DNA from: Argonema galeatum A003/A1
Lineage (GTDB): Bacteria > Cyanobacteriota > Cyanobacteriia > Cyanobacteriales > Aerosakkonemataceae
Reading direction: 5' to 3'
Length of the DNA: 64,000 nt
Assembly (NCBI RefSeq): GCF_023333595.1
Contig: NZ_JAIQZM010000006.1
Coordinates: 1-64,000, forward strand
The position numbers and the translations under genes were made by a program. Positions 46,623 through 55,578 of the stretch are shown one piece after another (positions within the stretch are counted from its first letter, which is position 1; each line of letters begins with the position of its first letter). The notes beneath the pieces are model-generated. The model was not told where the DNA came from, did no database searches, and saw only the letters and a program-made list of their open reading frames with translations.

Positions 46623-47123
46623 ATGAACAATACAACTACTATTTCTTTAACCGCGACTAATCTCAGCCACTCAGAAGATAATTTTGCCATTACCTTTGCC
46701 CCCTTATCCCTCGAAGAAGTCTACGCACTAGCAGACGATCGCGCTAACGGTGCTGTAGTATTGATGAGTGGGATGGTTCGCAACCAAACCGATGGGAAGC
46801 CTGTCGTAGCCTTAGAATATCAAGCTTATGAGCCGATGGCGGTTCAGGTATTCCGTCAAATTGCCGCCGATCTTCGCAAAACGTGGCAAGATGTAAATCG
46901 GGTAACGATTCACCATCGGATCGGACGCTTGGGAATCGGTGAAATCAGCGTGTTGGTAGCGGTTGGTAGTCCCCATCGAGGGGAAGCGTTTGCAGCTTGT
47001 CAATATGCGATCGATACTCTCAAACACAACGCCCCCATTTGGAAGAAAGAACACTGGGAAGATGGTTCTAGCACCTGGGTAAGTATCGGCGCTTGCGAAC
47101 AGCAATTAGGAGACAATTGTTGA
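46623..47123 (+). CDS. moaE: Molybdopterin synthase catalytic subunit
   Basis: 166-aa MoaE, which with MoaD inserts sulfur into precursor Z. Seen: GAVVLMSGMVRNQTDGKPVVALEY, VTIHHRIGRLGIGEISV, SPHRGEAFAACQYAIDTLKHNAPIWK and the active-site Lys in KKEHWEDGSSTW. The first 20 residues are an extra Thr/Ser-rich segment. No moaD lies next to it in the window. Confidence 0.95.
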   Translation: MNNTTTISLTATNLSHSEDNFAITFAPLSLEEVYALADDRANGAVVLMSGMVRNQTDGKPVVALEYQAYEPMAVQVFRQIAADLRKTWQDVNRVTIHHRIGRLGIGEISVLVAVGSPHRGEAFAACQYAIDTLKHNAPIWKKEHWEDGSSTWVSIGACEQQLGDNC

Positions 47124-47492
47124 ACTAGCCAGGGATTTGAAGATGTTGTTGGTAAATTGATGAGATTTTAATTCTACACAAAGCTACTGACTTCGCTTGG
47201 GGCCCGCCAGCGATTCAAATCGCTAGCTAATAGCTTAAGTAGGGGCGGGTTTTGTTCTGAGGCGATCTGTAGGAAACAAAGGATGTTTGCTAAACCCGCC
47301 CCTACAAGTGGACTGAATACTAATCTTTTAGTCCATTTTAATGGACTTTCGCTATTAGCCCTGCACTTGAGTGCAGGGCGGGTGTGGGCGACACCACCGA
47401 CTTTGCCAACAGCATCTTTGAATCCCTGGCGGGTGACGAAAGTAGGTACAAAACTTGGTTTACAAATGAGATTTTACATTTTCAATCAATAT
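47124..47492. other. Intergenic region with a GGGGCGGGTTT inverted repeat
   Basis: AGTAGGGGCGGGTTT (47238) and AAACCCGCCCCTACA (47293) form long arms around about 40 bp. Later, CCCTGCACTTGAGTGCAGGG is a 20-bp palindrome (47359-47378). A frame reading DFANSIFESLAGDESRYK at 47400 looks protein-like but is short and unassigned. Confidence 0.55.
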
Positions 47493-48350
47493 TTACGATC
47501 GCGGATATCCCAACCACGCCTCTAAATCTGCAACTTCCGAAAAATCTAATAGTTCCACTCCCAAATCTTCTAATTGTTCGATAGATAAACTGCCAATTCG
47601 TTCTTGAAGTGCAGAATCAATTTCATCAAATCGCCGCGTTAATTGGCGTGTAATAAATAAAATTGCTTCCTCTTTTTTTCCTTCCTGTCTTCCTTCCTGT
47701 CTTCCTTCCTGTCTTCCTTCTTGGAGAATTTCTTGGTAAATAACAGAATTTCGCATAATATCAGCCCTCAAAATTGAACGAATTAAGTCTTTCTCAAAGC
47801 GTAACCCCGCTAAAATGCCAGTACAAGCAGCAATTCCTCGCTGTTGTTCCGTATCTTCTATTCTATCAACCCTTTCGGCAACTTGTTCTAACAAAGTTTC
47901 TGGGAAATCACTCCTCGCCAATACCGCCAAAGGTAACAAACCAGGATTATCCAAAAAGATAGCAGGGTCTTGTTCCCACAAACGAATCACGTTATAGCGG
48001 TGAGTTGTAGTTCTATCCTGATACTCTGTGGTAAAAACTATTTCATTTGAGGTTTCCTGCAAAAAGATCGTAAACTGTTCTACATCCCGACGATATTTCC
48101 GTTTTAACCTGACTGAATAATCCAGCATTCGGAAAGGAATAGGAGGTTTAGAATAAGCATCGGTTTCAAATTCTAAATGCAAAATTCGATCGGCAAGTCT
48201 CAAAAAACTAACCGAATCTGCACGAATTGGTTCTACATCTAGTTCCGTTTTCAATACCCTAATTCTAGTCGCTTCTATTCCTAAAAGCCACCGCGTGAAA
48301 TCAGCGGGGAAACGTTCTGCTAAATACTTACAAGCGTTGTCGTAACTCAT
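47493..48350 (-). CDS. Rpn/PD-(D/E)XK-type putative nuclease, DUF4351-like
   Basis: 285-aa protein of the large cyanobacterial group related to Rpn/'transposase_31' PD-(D/E)XK nucleases. N-terminal MSYDNACKYLAERFPADFTRW, LHLEFETDAYSKPPIPFRMLDY (core with acidic catalytic-type residues), then a helical region, a short tandem GRQEGRQEGRQEGKKEE repeat (about residues 216-232, coded by a 12-bp DNA repeat) and a C-terminal DUF4351-like domain (FITRQLTRRF, LSIEQLEDLGVELLDF). Role unknown; not associated with transposon ends here. Confidence 0.75.
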   Translation of the reverse strand: MSYDNACKYLAERFPADFTRWLLGIEATRIRVLKTELDVEPIRADSVSFLRLADRILHLEFETDAYSKPPIPFRMLDYSVRLKRKYRRDVEQFTIFLQETSNEIVFTTEYQDRTTTHRYNVIRLWEQDPAIFLDNPGLLPLAVLARSDFPETLLEQVAERVDRIEDTEQQRGIAACTGILAGLRFEKDLIRSILRADIMRNSVIYQEILQEGRQEGRQEGRQEGKKEEAILFITRQLTRRFDEIDSALQERIGSLSIEQLEDLGVELLDFSEVADLEAWLGYPRS

Positions 48351-48415
48351 GGAATTGAGAGTTTAATAAATACTGTCACACTGAAACCAACTTGTAATGC
48401 GATCGCCATGTTAAA

Positions 48416-48907
48416 TTATACAGGTAATTCGCCAGCCAATTTGAGGACTGCCGCGCGGGTAGAAGGGTCAAGGCGAAAGCGAAGTGCATCCAGTTGATCG
48501 AGAATAGGCGCAATAGTTGTCATATATCCTACTTGCTTTCCTTTCAACAACAGCCCCAAAGTACCTGTAAATTGCACACCAATCAAGCGTGCATATCTTC
48601 TGCCTAAAGCATCGTCTAAAATAACTAAAGAATCTGGTATTTCTACTGTTAGTGCTAATGCCTCTCGTTCACCCATTCCCAGTTCCGTTACGATGGATAA
48701 AATTGCCCCAGACAAAGGTTGGCGAATAGTTATCCAAGGCAAAGAGGCTATATTTGGCAGAGATATACCCAATAATTTTCCTGTCGCAATTTCTGACTCA
48801 ACAGCTTGGGGAATGATGATTTGACCATACAAAGTTGGCAACAAATCTAACAAATTTAATTGGTAAAGATATTGGATTGGCGAAGTGTCAGAAATGACAT
48901 TAGGCAC
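48416..48907 (-). CDS. DUF3368 PIN-like protein (putative toxin)
   Basis: 163-aa DUF3368 protein, a PIN-like fold predicted to be a toxin RNase. Seen: VISDTSPIQYLYQLNLLDLLPTLY (first acidic residue in SDTSP), IPQAVESEI, GMGEREALALTVE and LVILDDALGRRYARLIGV with the central acidic pair. The start is taken as GTG 48907 (AGGAGG upstream); TTG 48913 is possible. It overlaps the end of the UPF0175-like gene by 8 bp, typical of a toxin-antitoxin pair. Confidence 0.8.
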   Translation of the reverse strand: MPNVISDTSPIQYLYQLNLLDLLPTLYGQIIIPQAVESEIATGKLLGISLPNIASLPWITIRQPLSGAILSIVTELGMGEREALALTVEIPDSLVILDDALGRRYARLIGVQFTGTLGLLLKGKQVGYMTTIAPILDQLDALRFRLDPSTRAAVLKLAGELPV

Positions 48908-49151
48908 GCGCAAAATCCTCCTTCAATTCCTCTTCTGTGAGTCGAAATGTGTCAACTCCGTAATCAGCTAGCTTGGTTAAAAATACAACTTGCGGTACAC
49001 CAGCAAGATTAGCCGCAGCACCAGCGGAAAGTTTACCTAATTCATATAGTTTGATTGCTGCTGCTAAACAGACTTCATCGCCCAATTGTTCGGGAGTTAG
49101 TTTCAGCGCTAACGCCGTTTCTTCTGGTAAAGATAAGGTAATTTCGTACAT
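48900..49151 (-). CDS. UPF0175 family protein (putative antitoxin)
   Basis: 83-aa small protein: MYEITLSLPEETALAL, then AAAIKLYELGKLSAGAAANLAGVPQVVFLTKLADYGV, which is the UPF0175 helix-turn-helix-like core. Partner gene of DUF3368 proteins in many cyanobacteria and archaea; the pair is predicted to be a toxin-antitoxin module. The start is set at MYEITLSL; the frame is open 15 codons upstream. Confidence 0.82.
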   Translation of the reverse strand: MYEITLSLPEETALALKLTPEQLGDEVCLAAAIKLYELGKLSAGAAANLAGVPQVVFLTKLADYGVDTFRLTEEELKEDFARA

Positions 49152-49196
49152 TTGCTGTAGTTTTAGGGTGGGTAATACCAAAATTTTAACAAACAA

Positions 49197-49477
49197 AGTC
49201 TATATAATACTCTTGCTTTTCTGAGGGATAGTTTGCTATAATAAACCCATCCAGCAGATCGAAGAGTCCCGTAATGATTCTGTCCCATAACATAAATTTA
49301 TGGTTGCGGGGCAGGCGGTTCAAAATTGGCACGTACCATTTAATCAAATCGTAGGTTTTTGGATAATTGGTAATTCGCTCATTTTGAAAAAAAAATTGAG
49401 CGCCTACGGCGAAGGGCTAAATAAAAGAGAGGGTAAAGAAAAGAGGGAAAAGGGTAAAAGGGTAAGAGTATAAAGGG
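49197..49477. other. Intergenic region upstream of the toxin-antitoxin-like pair
   Basis: About 280 bp without genes. ATTCGCTCATTTTGAAAAAAAAATTGAGCG near 49374 can form a hairpin with A-rich loop. Purine-rich AAGAGAGGGTAAAGAAAAGAGGG follows. Confidence 0.4.
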
Positions 49478-50668
49478 CTACAAAGTCCACGCAGCAAGAC
49501 AAACCACACGAAAACCGATGACGTCGGCCCCGTCGCCCGCAACGACGTAGTAGCTGCGAGAAGCGGAACGGCAATACCTGGGGTAGGAGTACCACGAACC
49601 ACCGCGCAGCAGCCGGTTAGATCTTTCATCGCTAGTTAGCCATATAGTTGCATCGTTAGGCGCTGATTGATAATTCGAGTGCCAATGGTCAGCACACCAT
49701 TCGTATACGTTACCGTGAAGATCGTAAAGTCCAAAAGCGTTGGAAGGAAAACTACCTACTGGGGTGGTTTCCTGACGATATTTTCCTTTAGCGCCCAAAC
49801 CGTAAGTATAATTACCGTTGTAATTAGCTAATTCGGGAGTAATTGTTTCGCCAAAGTAAAAAGGCGTTGTTGTTCCAGCGCGACAAGCGTATTCCCATTC
49901 GGCTTCGCTGGGTAGGCGGTAGGTTTTGCCAGTATGTCGGGAAAGGCGATCGCAGAATTCTACTGCATCATACCACGAAACTTGCTCTACTGGTCGATTT
50001 GCACCTTTAAATCTAGATGGATCTGAGTTAAGATCGAGATTAACTTTGGGGAGATTCGCAACAGCTTTCCACTGCGCTTGAGTAACTGGGTATTTCCCCA
50101 TTAGGAATGCTTTGATTGTAACCCGATGTTGGGGTCTTTCATAATCGCCACTATCTTTTTCAGTTGACGGCGCACCCATTGTAAATGTCCCAGCAGGAAT
50201 GTAAACCATATCGAGTTTGACACCATTCCCTAAGTTTTCAGTAAAAGATTGGGATAGAAATTTAATCTGAGGAGATTGGGGAAATGAGATTTGAGAAAGT
50301 GGAACTTGAATTTTTGGCTGAGTAGGTTGAGGAACTGCTATTTTAGGAGGTGGAACTGGCGGAGGATTGAGCGCTTTCAGAACTTCAGAAGCAGATTGAT
50401 AGCGTTCTCCTATGGGAAACAATAGCATTTTATCCAATACTTTTCCCAATTCATTACTGACAGAAACATTTTGCCGACGCCATACCCATTGCATTTGCAT
50501 CGGATCGAAAAGTTTATCGTTCCAATCACCATTTCTCTCTTCCAGCAAGCATCCAGTTAACAGTCGAATGCAAGTTACCGCCAGACTATAGAGGTCACTA
50601 GCTGGGAAAACATGACCGTGCATTTGTTCTGGTGCTGCATAACCAGGAGTACCAACAACAGTACCCAT
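49478..50668 (-). CDS. Formylglycine-generating-enzyme-like (SUMF1) protein with partial kinase domain
   Basis: 396-aa open frame. It begins in the activation segment of a Ser/Thr kinase (MGTVVGTPGYAAPEQMHG, then SDLYSLAVTCIRLLTG), so the kinase N-lobe and catalytic loop are missing. A Pro-rich linker (about residues 105-150) leads to an FGE-sulfatase domain: MVYIPAGTFTMGAPSTEKD, RPVEQVSWYDAVEFCDRLS, YRLPSEAEWEYACRAGTTTPF, GLYDLHGNVYEWCADHW and GFRVVCLA. Such domains oxidise or hydroxylate or simply bind. A kinase-FGE fusion is common in cyanobacteria, so this is probably a 5'-broken gene; whether the FGE part is expressed is unclear. Confidence 0.75.
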   Translation of the reverse strand: MGTVVGTPGYAAPEQMHGHVFPASDLYSLAVTCIRLLTGCLLEERNGDWNDKLFDPMQMQWVWRRQNVSVSNELGKVLDKMLLFPIGERYQSASEVLKALNPPPVPPPKIAVPQPTQPKIQVPLSQISFPQSPQIKFLSQSFTENLGNGVKLDMVYIPAGTFTMGAPSTEKDSGDYERPQHRVTIKAFLMGKYPVTQAQWKAVANLPKVNLDLNSDPSRFKGANRPVEQVSWYDAVEFCDRLSRHTGKTYRLPSEAEWEYACRAGTTTPFYFGETITPELANYNGNYTYGLGAKGKYRQETTPVGSFPSNAFGLYDLHGNVYEWCADHWHSNYQSAPNDATIWLTSDERSNRLLRGGSWYSYPRYCRSASRSYYVVAGDGADVIGFRVVCLAAWTL

Positions 50669-50779
50669 TCGAGTCAGAATAGTAGCGCTTAATTGTTTGG
50701 AAACACCAAAATCAATCAGTGAATTACATTTTCTTTGTGAATAAATTCCAAGACAGGTAGTAATTCAGTAATGGTCAGC
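50669..50779 (-). pseudogene. Remnant of kinase domain upstream of the FGE gene
   Basis: The minus strand encodes LTITELLPVLEFIHKENVIH, then, after a 2-nt frame slip, IDFGVSKQLSATILTR running into the ATG of the FGE frame. The expected RDIKPEN catalytic loop between IH and IDFG is gone. The upstream end meets the 47-bp double-hairpin repeat (50792-50838). Confidence 0.8.
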
Positions 50780-50791
50780 TAAAAGAAGCTT

Positions 50792-50838
50792 GACGACTGA
50801 AGTCGCGGCTACACAAACAAAGCCCGCCTTCGCGGGCT
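50792..50838. repeat. 47-bp double-hairpin dispersed repeat, copy 2
   Basis: Matches 5172-5218 with two differences (CGACTGAAGTCG and CCTTCGCGG). It lies where the 5' part of the kinase gene should be, and 16 bp before the stop of the TPR gene on the minus strand. Confidence 0.9.
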
Positions 50839-50853
50839 AAATAATAAAGCTAA

Positions 50854-51642
50854 TTAGAATGAAGGGCTGTCATTGTCGCGAAGCATAGTCGGACTTGCGG
50901 TTACGGGAAATCGGACTATTCGATCGATGCAGCGGCGATTGCGATCGCCTTGTTGCCGAACTACTAGCCGATCCATTTGCTGTGCTAGATTATTTTGACC
51001 TATCCTTTCGTAAAGTTGACCCATTCTCTTTAATATTTTATCTTCACTGCGGCAGTTTTGCTGTCTTCTGTAAATTTCTAATGCTTGTTCGTATGCGTAT
51101 AATGCCTGGGAACTCAAGCCTAATTCTAGATCGAGATCGCCAATGGTAGTAAGGATATCTGTTTCGCGATCGCTATTGCCGATTTGTTTGTAAATGGCGA
51201 GAGCTTTTTGATAAGATTCCAGAGCTTTTAACCTGTTGTTCGATTGTTGGTAAACTTTGGCGAGTTTAATTAAGATATCTGGATTACGTAAAACTGCAAA
51301 TGCTTGTTGATAGAATTCTGTCGCTTTCGGGGACTGACCTAATTGGCGATAAACAACAGCAAGGTTACTCAGGGATATCTCTTGACGTTCGCGATCGCCA
51401 ATATATTTACTAAGAGCTAATACTCGCTGAAACATATCCGCAGCATCATCCAATTCTCCATTCTGCGCTTGCACCACACCCATTTCTAACAACCGATCTG
51501 CTTCTAGATTGGGTGTTAGCGGTGCTATTTGCGCTTTTGCTGAATTAAAAAGTCGGTAGTAGGAATTTGGCACCAAATTAGCAGCGACGCACAAGATTAA
51601 AGTCGCGGTAAAAAGGTTGATAAATGTTAGACGGTATTGCAT
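50854..51642 (-). CDS. TPR-repeat protein with N-terminal signal/anchor
   Basis: 262-aa protein. A hydrophobic N-terminal helix (LTFINLFTATLILCVAANL) acts as signal or anchor. Tetratricopeptide units run from about residue 55 to 215 (NLAVVYRQLGQSPKATEFYQQAF, LAKVYQQSNNRLKALESYQKAL, IGDLDLELGLSSQALYAYEQAL, MGQLYERIGQNNLAQQM). The C-terminal 45 residues are unrelated. Probably periplasmic scaffold. Start set at MQYRLTF; the frame extends to 51672. Confidence 0.75.
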   Translation of the reverse strand: MQYRLTFINLFTATLILCVAANLVPNSYYRLFNSAKAQIAPLTPNLEADRLLEMGVVQAQNGELDDAADMFQRVLALSKYIGDRERQEISLSNLAVVYRQLGQSPKATEFYQQAFAVLRNPDILIKLAKVYQQSNNRLKALESYQKALAIYKQIGNSDRETDILTTIGDLDLELGLSSQALYAYEQALEIYRRQQNCRSEDKILKRMGQLYERIGQNNLAQQMDRLVVRQQGDRNRRCIDRIVRFPVTASPTMLRDNDSPSF

Positions 51643-51715
51643 GGTAAGAGTCCAGCGAGAGTTCTTGCTCATACATATCCAGTGCTTTTAAATACTGACC
51701 CATTTCTTAAAAATA

Positions 51716-52534
51716 TCATATAAATCTGTCAATTAAACTGTTACTTATTTGCCAGAGTTTATCTTGCCACTCCACATTCAAGGCTTTTTCTGACAACAAT
51801 ATCGGTTTGTTAAGATAAAAATAATTACCGTTAATATTTCTTACGTCTGGACTAATTGCTAGATAAATTGCCGTTTGGGCACCTTCTTCTGGAGTTTTGT
51901 CATTAGGATTTGGTTGTGTTTGTACCAATCTATTTAAATCAGTAGCTACTCTGCCTGGATTAAAGGAGTTTACAGTAACAGAAGTGCTTTGTAAAATCTT
52001 TGCCATTTTAAGAGTAAATAATATAATTTCCAGCTTGCTGTTTGCATATGCCATGCCCCCATCATAGCTTTTTTCAGCTTGGATATTTTCAAAATCAAAA
52101 TTTGCATCTTCATAAGCACCTGAAGAAACGTTTATGATTCTACCTTGAGGCGATAATTTTAGATGTTCACTTAAGAGATTAGTTAACAGAAAAGGAGATA
52201 AATAATTAGTAGCAAAAGTAGTTTCCAGGTTTTCCTGAGTCATAATTTTTTCAGGCAAGAAAACACCGGCGTTGTTTATCAAAATATCCAATCTGGAATA
52301 CCTTTCTTTAAATTGATGAGCTAATTTTATGACTTCGCTCATTAAGGACAAATCAGTTATAAAATAGTCAATATTGCTATTCCCGCTGAATTCTTTGATT
52401 TCATGGGTCGCATTTTGAGTTTTTTGCTCGTGGCGACCAACTATAACTACAGTGCTATCGGTTCTAGCTAAAGCTTTGGCCGTTTCTTTGCCGATTCCGG
52501 ATGTTGCGCCTGTGATTAATATAATTTTAGACAT
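51716..52534 (-). CDS. Short-chain dehydrogenase/reductase
   Basis: 272-aa SDR: cofactor loop TGATSGIGKETA (about residues 8-19), NNAGVF, catalytic Ser in NVSSGAYED, YANSKLE carrying the Tyr-x-x-x-Lys pair, and FNPGRVATDL. It is of the retinol-dehydrogenase/WW-domain oxidoreductase-like branch; substrate unknown. AT-rich relative to folB and proA. Followed upstream by the patatin-like gene on the same strand, 109 bp away. Confidence 0.85.
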   Translation of the reverse strand: MSKIILITGATSGIGKETAKALARTDSTVVIVGRHEQKTQNATHEIKEFSGNSNIDYFITDLSLMSEVIKLAHQFKERYSRLDILINNAGVFLPEKIMTQENLETTFATNYLSPFLLTNLLSEHLKLSPQGRIINVSSGAYEDANFDFENIQAEKSYDGGMAYANSKLEIILFTLKMAKILQSTSVTVNSFNPGRVATDLNRLVQTQPNPNDKTPEEGAQTAIYLAISPDVRNINGNYFYLNKPILLSEKALNVEWQDKLWQISNSLIDRFI

Positions 52535-52643
52535 ATTCAAAAATTAGGGTGATGAGATCGAGAGGATAGTTGAGGAACTGCCAGGACGCGGAATGGTTCT
52601 GCGATCGGATGTGCTTTCTGTCCCGTTAATGCAATTTAACATC

Positions 52644-53615
52644 TTAATCTCCGGTATTTTGGACAAAGTTAACCAGAATTTCTTGATTTTCTTTGATGTA
52701 ATTATGTGCCAGAGCGATGAGCCTATTGATATTATCATCTGTGGCATCGTCCATCATATCTTTGTTGATGATTGGTTGTAAGCGCAGATAACGAGGTGAA
52801 GATCGATCTTCAAGTTCTGGGGAACTCATTACCTGCCGAGTGATGTAATCGTTAACGTCAGCAGAAGCATCAAACAATACTTGAATCAAGCGTCCTTCCC
52901 ATATCCATTGCCCTACTCCCCAGCCGCGCACTTTTTCAAAGGTAATTGGGTTATTTGAATTTCCTGTCCCAATTGAGAGGAGTGATATTTCTTGAATGGG
53001 ATTATCTAGTCGGAGTGCTTCTGCAAGGGCACAAGCTGCGGGGTTATTGGCACCGACGCCGCCGTCAATAAGGGAATAATCTTTGTCTTGGGTTTTCAGC
53101 AGATGTGCGGGGAAATAAGTTGGGGCAGATGAGGAAGATACGCACACTTCCCACAGGGGTGAATCTGCCCAAGGTTTGTATTTTTGCCAGCTCTTAAAAA
53201 TGATAGTTTGGCGATCGATTGTGTCGTAAGCAGTAATTAACAGTCGTGGCGATGTGTCGATATCGGATATTTTTGTGCTGCCAAACTGTTCTTTGAGAGC
53301 GTTAATTAGTCCTTGGTCGGAAAATTTAGGGGCAGACGGGCCATATTGCAATATCAATGGTAACCGCTGGGGTGACCAGCGACTGGTGTAGGGGAAGATG
53401 CTTTTGCCTTTTCGCTTGTAGAGTTGGAGAATTTCCTCGCTTTTTCGTCCTGTGGCGATCGCAGCTGCCAAAATCGATCCGGTGGATGTGCCTGCAATTA
53501 GGTGAAAGTATTGATTTAAGGGCCGATCGATCAGGTTTTCGACTTCTGCGAGGATAACTGCTTCCATGACGCCCCGAATACCGCCGCCGTCTAAGCTTAA
53601 TATGCGAAATGCCAT
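52644..53615 (-). CDS. Patatin-like phospholipase
   Basis: 323-aa patatin family lipid acyl hydrolase. Seen: oxyanion loop LSLDGGGIRGVMEA (about residues 6-19), nucleophile elbow GTSTGS with Ser (about 44), and the catalytic Asp in LIDGGVGANNPA (about 182). Bacterial members include general phospholipases and the CBASS effectors (CapV); no cyclase gene accompanies this one, so a defence role is unsupported. Cytoplasmic, no signal peptide. Confidence 0.88.
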   Translation of the reverse strand: MAFRILSLDGGGIRGVMEAVILAEVENLIDRPLNQYFHLIAGTSTGSILAAAIATGRKSEEILQLYKRKGKSIFPYTSRWSPQRLPLILQYGPSAPKFSDQGLINALKEQFGSTKISDIDTSPRLLITAYDTIDRQTIIFKSWQKYKPWADSPLWEVCVSSSSAPTYFPAHLLKTQDKDYSLIDGGVGANNPAACALAEALRLDNPIQEISLLSIGTGNSNNPITFEKVRGWGVGQWIWEGRLIQVLFDASADVNDYITRQVMSSPELEDRSSPRYLRLQPIINKDMMDDATDDNINRLIALAHNYIKENQEILVNFVQNTGD

Positions 53616-53636
53616 TGTTTTTACCTTTTCATAGAA

Positions 53637-53999
53637 TTATTGCTGTTTCGATCTGGTGATGTCGATGCAGATCTTACCGCCAAAGTCGGGAATAGGGGCT
53701 GAGGGCTTTGTCACCCTAACTCGGACTTGGGTTACTTTCTCTGCTTCCAGGATGCTGGATGCGATCGCACAAGCCAATGTTTCCACCAAGGCAAACTTAG
53801 ATGATTTCACCAACTGCTTTACTGTGTCAATTGTGGTGCGGTAATCTAGCGTGTCTTCTATGGCGTCGCTTTTACCCGCTACGGACAAATCCAACCATAA
53901 GCTGACATCTACCTCAAACCACTGTCCCAACACCTGTTCTTCTGGCAAGTAGCCGATGTAACCGTAGCAGCGAATTTCAGTAACGTGAATGCAATCCAT
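53637..53999 (-). CDS. folB: Dihydroneopterin aldolase
   Basis: 120-aa FolB of folate synthesis. Seen: MDCIHVTEIRCYGYIGYLPEEQVLGQ with the catalytic Tyr/Glu/Lys surroundings, DYRTTIDTVKQLVKSS and VRVTKPSAPIPDFGG. The usual Phe/Gly after 'GYIG' is as in cyanobacterial members. ATG 53999 abuts a repeat-filled spacer. Confidence 0.93.
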   Translation of the reverse strand: MDCIHVTEIRCYGYIGYLPEEQVLGQWFEVDVSLWLDLSVAGKSDAIEDTLDYRTTIDTVKQLVKSSKFALVETLACAIASSILEAEKVTQVRVRVTKPSAPIPDFGGKICIDITRSKQQ

Positions 54000-54203
54000 A
54001 ATTAGGGGCTAGGGGCTAGGGGCTAGGGGCTAGGGGCTAGGGAAAGAGGGGGGAGGGGGAGAGGGGGAGAGGGGGAGAATGACTAAGGGCTAGGGAAAGA
54101 GGGGGAGAGTGGGGGAGAATGACCACTGACCACTGACAACTGACAACTGACTAATGACTAATGACTAATGACTAATGACCAATGACCAATGACCAATGAC
54201 CAA
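54000..54203. repeat. Compound tandem repeats between folB and proA
   Basis: GGGGCTA heptamers (54005-54040), purine GGGGGAGA units (54045-54120), then CTGACCA/CTGACAA and TAATGAC/CAATGAC units (54120-54190). Same families as at 18294-18480. Confidence 0.95.
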
Positions 54204-55508
54204 TTACAAGTCTTGATGAGTAAAGGATTTGGCATTTTTACCAGTGTAAGTGGCGGCAATGTGACCGTTGCCGATAATTTGATACTTGTAAGTTACCAGT
54301 CCTTCTAAACCAACGGGACCGCGAGGGGGCATTTTTTGGGTGCTGATTCCTACTTCTGCGCCAAAGCCGTAACGAAAGCCATCGGCAAAACGAGTAGAAC
54401 AGTTGTGGTATACTCCTGCGGCATCAACTTGGGCGAGGAAAGTAGCGGCGGCGGCGGGATCTTCGGTGATAATGGCTTCTGTATGCCGGGAACCGTAGTT
54501 GTTGATGTGGGCGATCGCATCTTCTAAGGAATCGACCATTTTGATCGAGAGAATCAAATCGGTGTATTCGGTTGCCCAATCTGCTTCATTTGCAAGCGAT
54601 ATATTTAAAATTTTGCGGGTTGATTCATCGCCTCGTAATTCTACGTGACGAGTTTGTAAGGCAGCCGCAACCAAAGGCAGAAAATCTGGAGCGATCGACT
54701 TGTGAACTAGCAAAGTTTCGATCGCGTTGCAGGCAGCTGGATACTGAGTTTTAGCATCAACTGTAATATTTACTGCCTTCACGATATCCGCTGCTTCATC
54801 TATATAAAGATGACAAATTCCTTCGGCATGACCAAGTACGGGAATACGAGTATTTTCCTGCACAAATCTGACAAAAGAATTGGAACCCCTGGGAATAATT
54901 AAATCGATGTATTCATCCAACTTCAACATTGCCAAAGTTTCTTCTCTAGTAGTTAGCAATTGGACAACTGCTGGGGAAACATCCGTGTATCCCAACCCAA
55001 GATGAATTGCCCTTACTAAAGCTTGACAAGTGCGAACGGCTTCTTGTCCGCCTTTGAGGATGACACCGTTACCGGATTTGATGGCTAAACTGGTAATTTG
55101 CATTACTGCATCGGGACGCGCTTCAAAAATGACCCCCAAAACCCCCAGCGGACAGCTAATTCGCTTGAGAATTAATCCATCATCAAGTTGGCGGTGAATA
55201 TCTACGACGCCGATCGGCTCTGGCAAACGGCCCACATCTCGCAGACCTGCGATCGCAGCCTTCAACTTAGTTTCATCCAACTTTAGCCGCGCTATCAGGG
55301 GTTTGGCAATTTTTGCTACCTCGGCGGCTTCACAATCTGCTGCATTCGCGGCCAAAATCTCAGAAGTTGCCGATTCTAAGGCTTGGGCCACAGCTTCGAT
55401 CGCTTCATTTTTGGTGTCAGAGGAAAGCACCGCCAGCAGTCGCGCTGCTTGGCGGGTTTGTTGGGCGATCGAAGTCAGGGAAGAAGAGGCAATTTGCGAG
55501 GTAGTCAT
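54204..55508 (-). CDS. proA: Glutamate-5-semialdehyde dehydrogenase
   Basis: 434-aa ProA (gamma-glutamyl phosphate reductase) of proline synthesis. Seen: [37 protein letters not shown] (shown in parts: [19 protein letters not shown]), [13 protein letters not shown], the active-site Cys in [16 protein letters not shown], and [17 protein letters not shown]. The start is taken at MTTSQIASS; the frame runs to 55634 without similarity and would overlap the exporter gene. Divergent from the ABC exporter genes. Confidence 0.95.
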   Translation of the reverse strand: MTTSQIASSSLTSIAQQTRQAARLLAVLSSDTKNEAIEAVAQALESATSEILAANAADCEAAEVAKIAKPLIARLKLDETKLKAAIAGLRDVGRLPEPIGVVDIHRQLDDGLILKRISCPLGVLGVIFEARPDAVMQITSLAIKSGNGVILKGGQEAVRTCQALVRAIHLGLGYTDVSPAVVQLLTTREETLAMLKLDEYIDLIIPRGSNSFVRFVQENTRIPVLGHAEGICHLYIDEAADIVKAVNITVDAKTQYPAACNAIETLLVHKSIAPDFLPLVAAALQTRHVELRGDESTRKILNISLANEADWATEYTDLILSIKMVDSLEDAIAHINNYGSRHTEAIITEDPAAAATFLAQVDAAGVYHNCSTRFADGFRYGFGAEVGISTQKMPPRGPVGLEGLVTYKYQIIGNGHIAATYTGKNAKSFTHQDL

Positions 55509-55578
55509 AGACATTATTTGACTTGCAGCGTATAGTCCAAGCTTAGTACAACAGACAAGAGTTGTTTTACAGGGTAGT

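Noticed and set aside
47384-47584. 66-aa frame with DFANSIFESLAGDESRYK
   Set aside because: Protein-like but short; it overlaps the opposite-strand nuclease-like gene and matches no family I know. Recorded only as a possible fragment.
48973-49224. 83-aa plus-strand frame
   Set aside because: Antisense to the UPF0175-like gene, whose sequence fits its family clearly.
52644-53615. Patatin gene as a CBASS effector
   Set aside because: No CD-NTase (cyclase) gene or other CBASS component lies nearby; neighbours are an SDR and folB.
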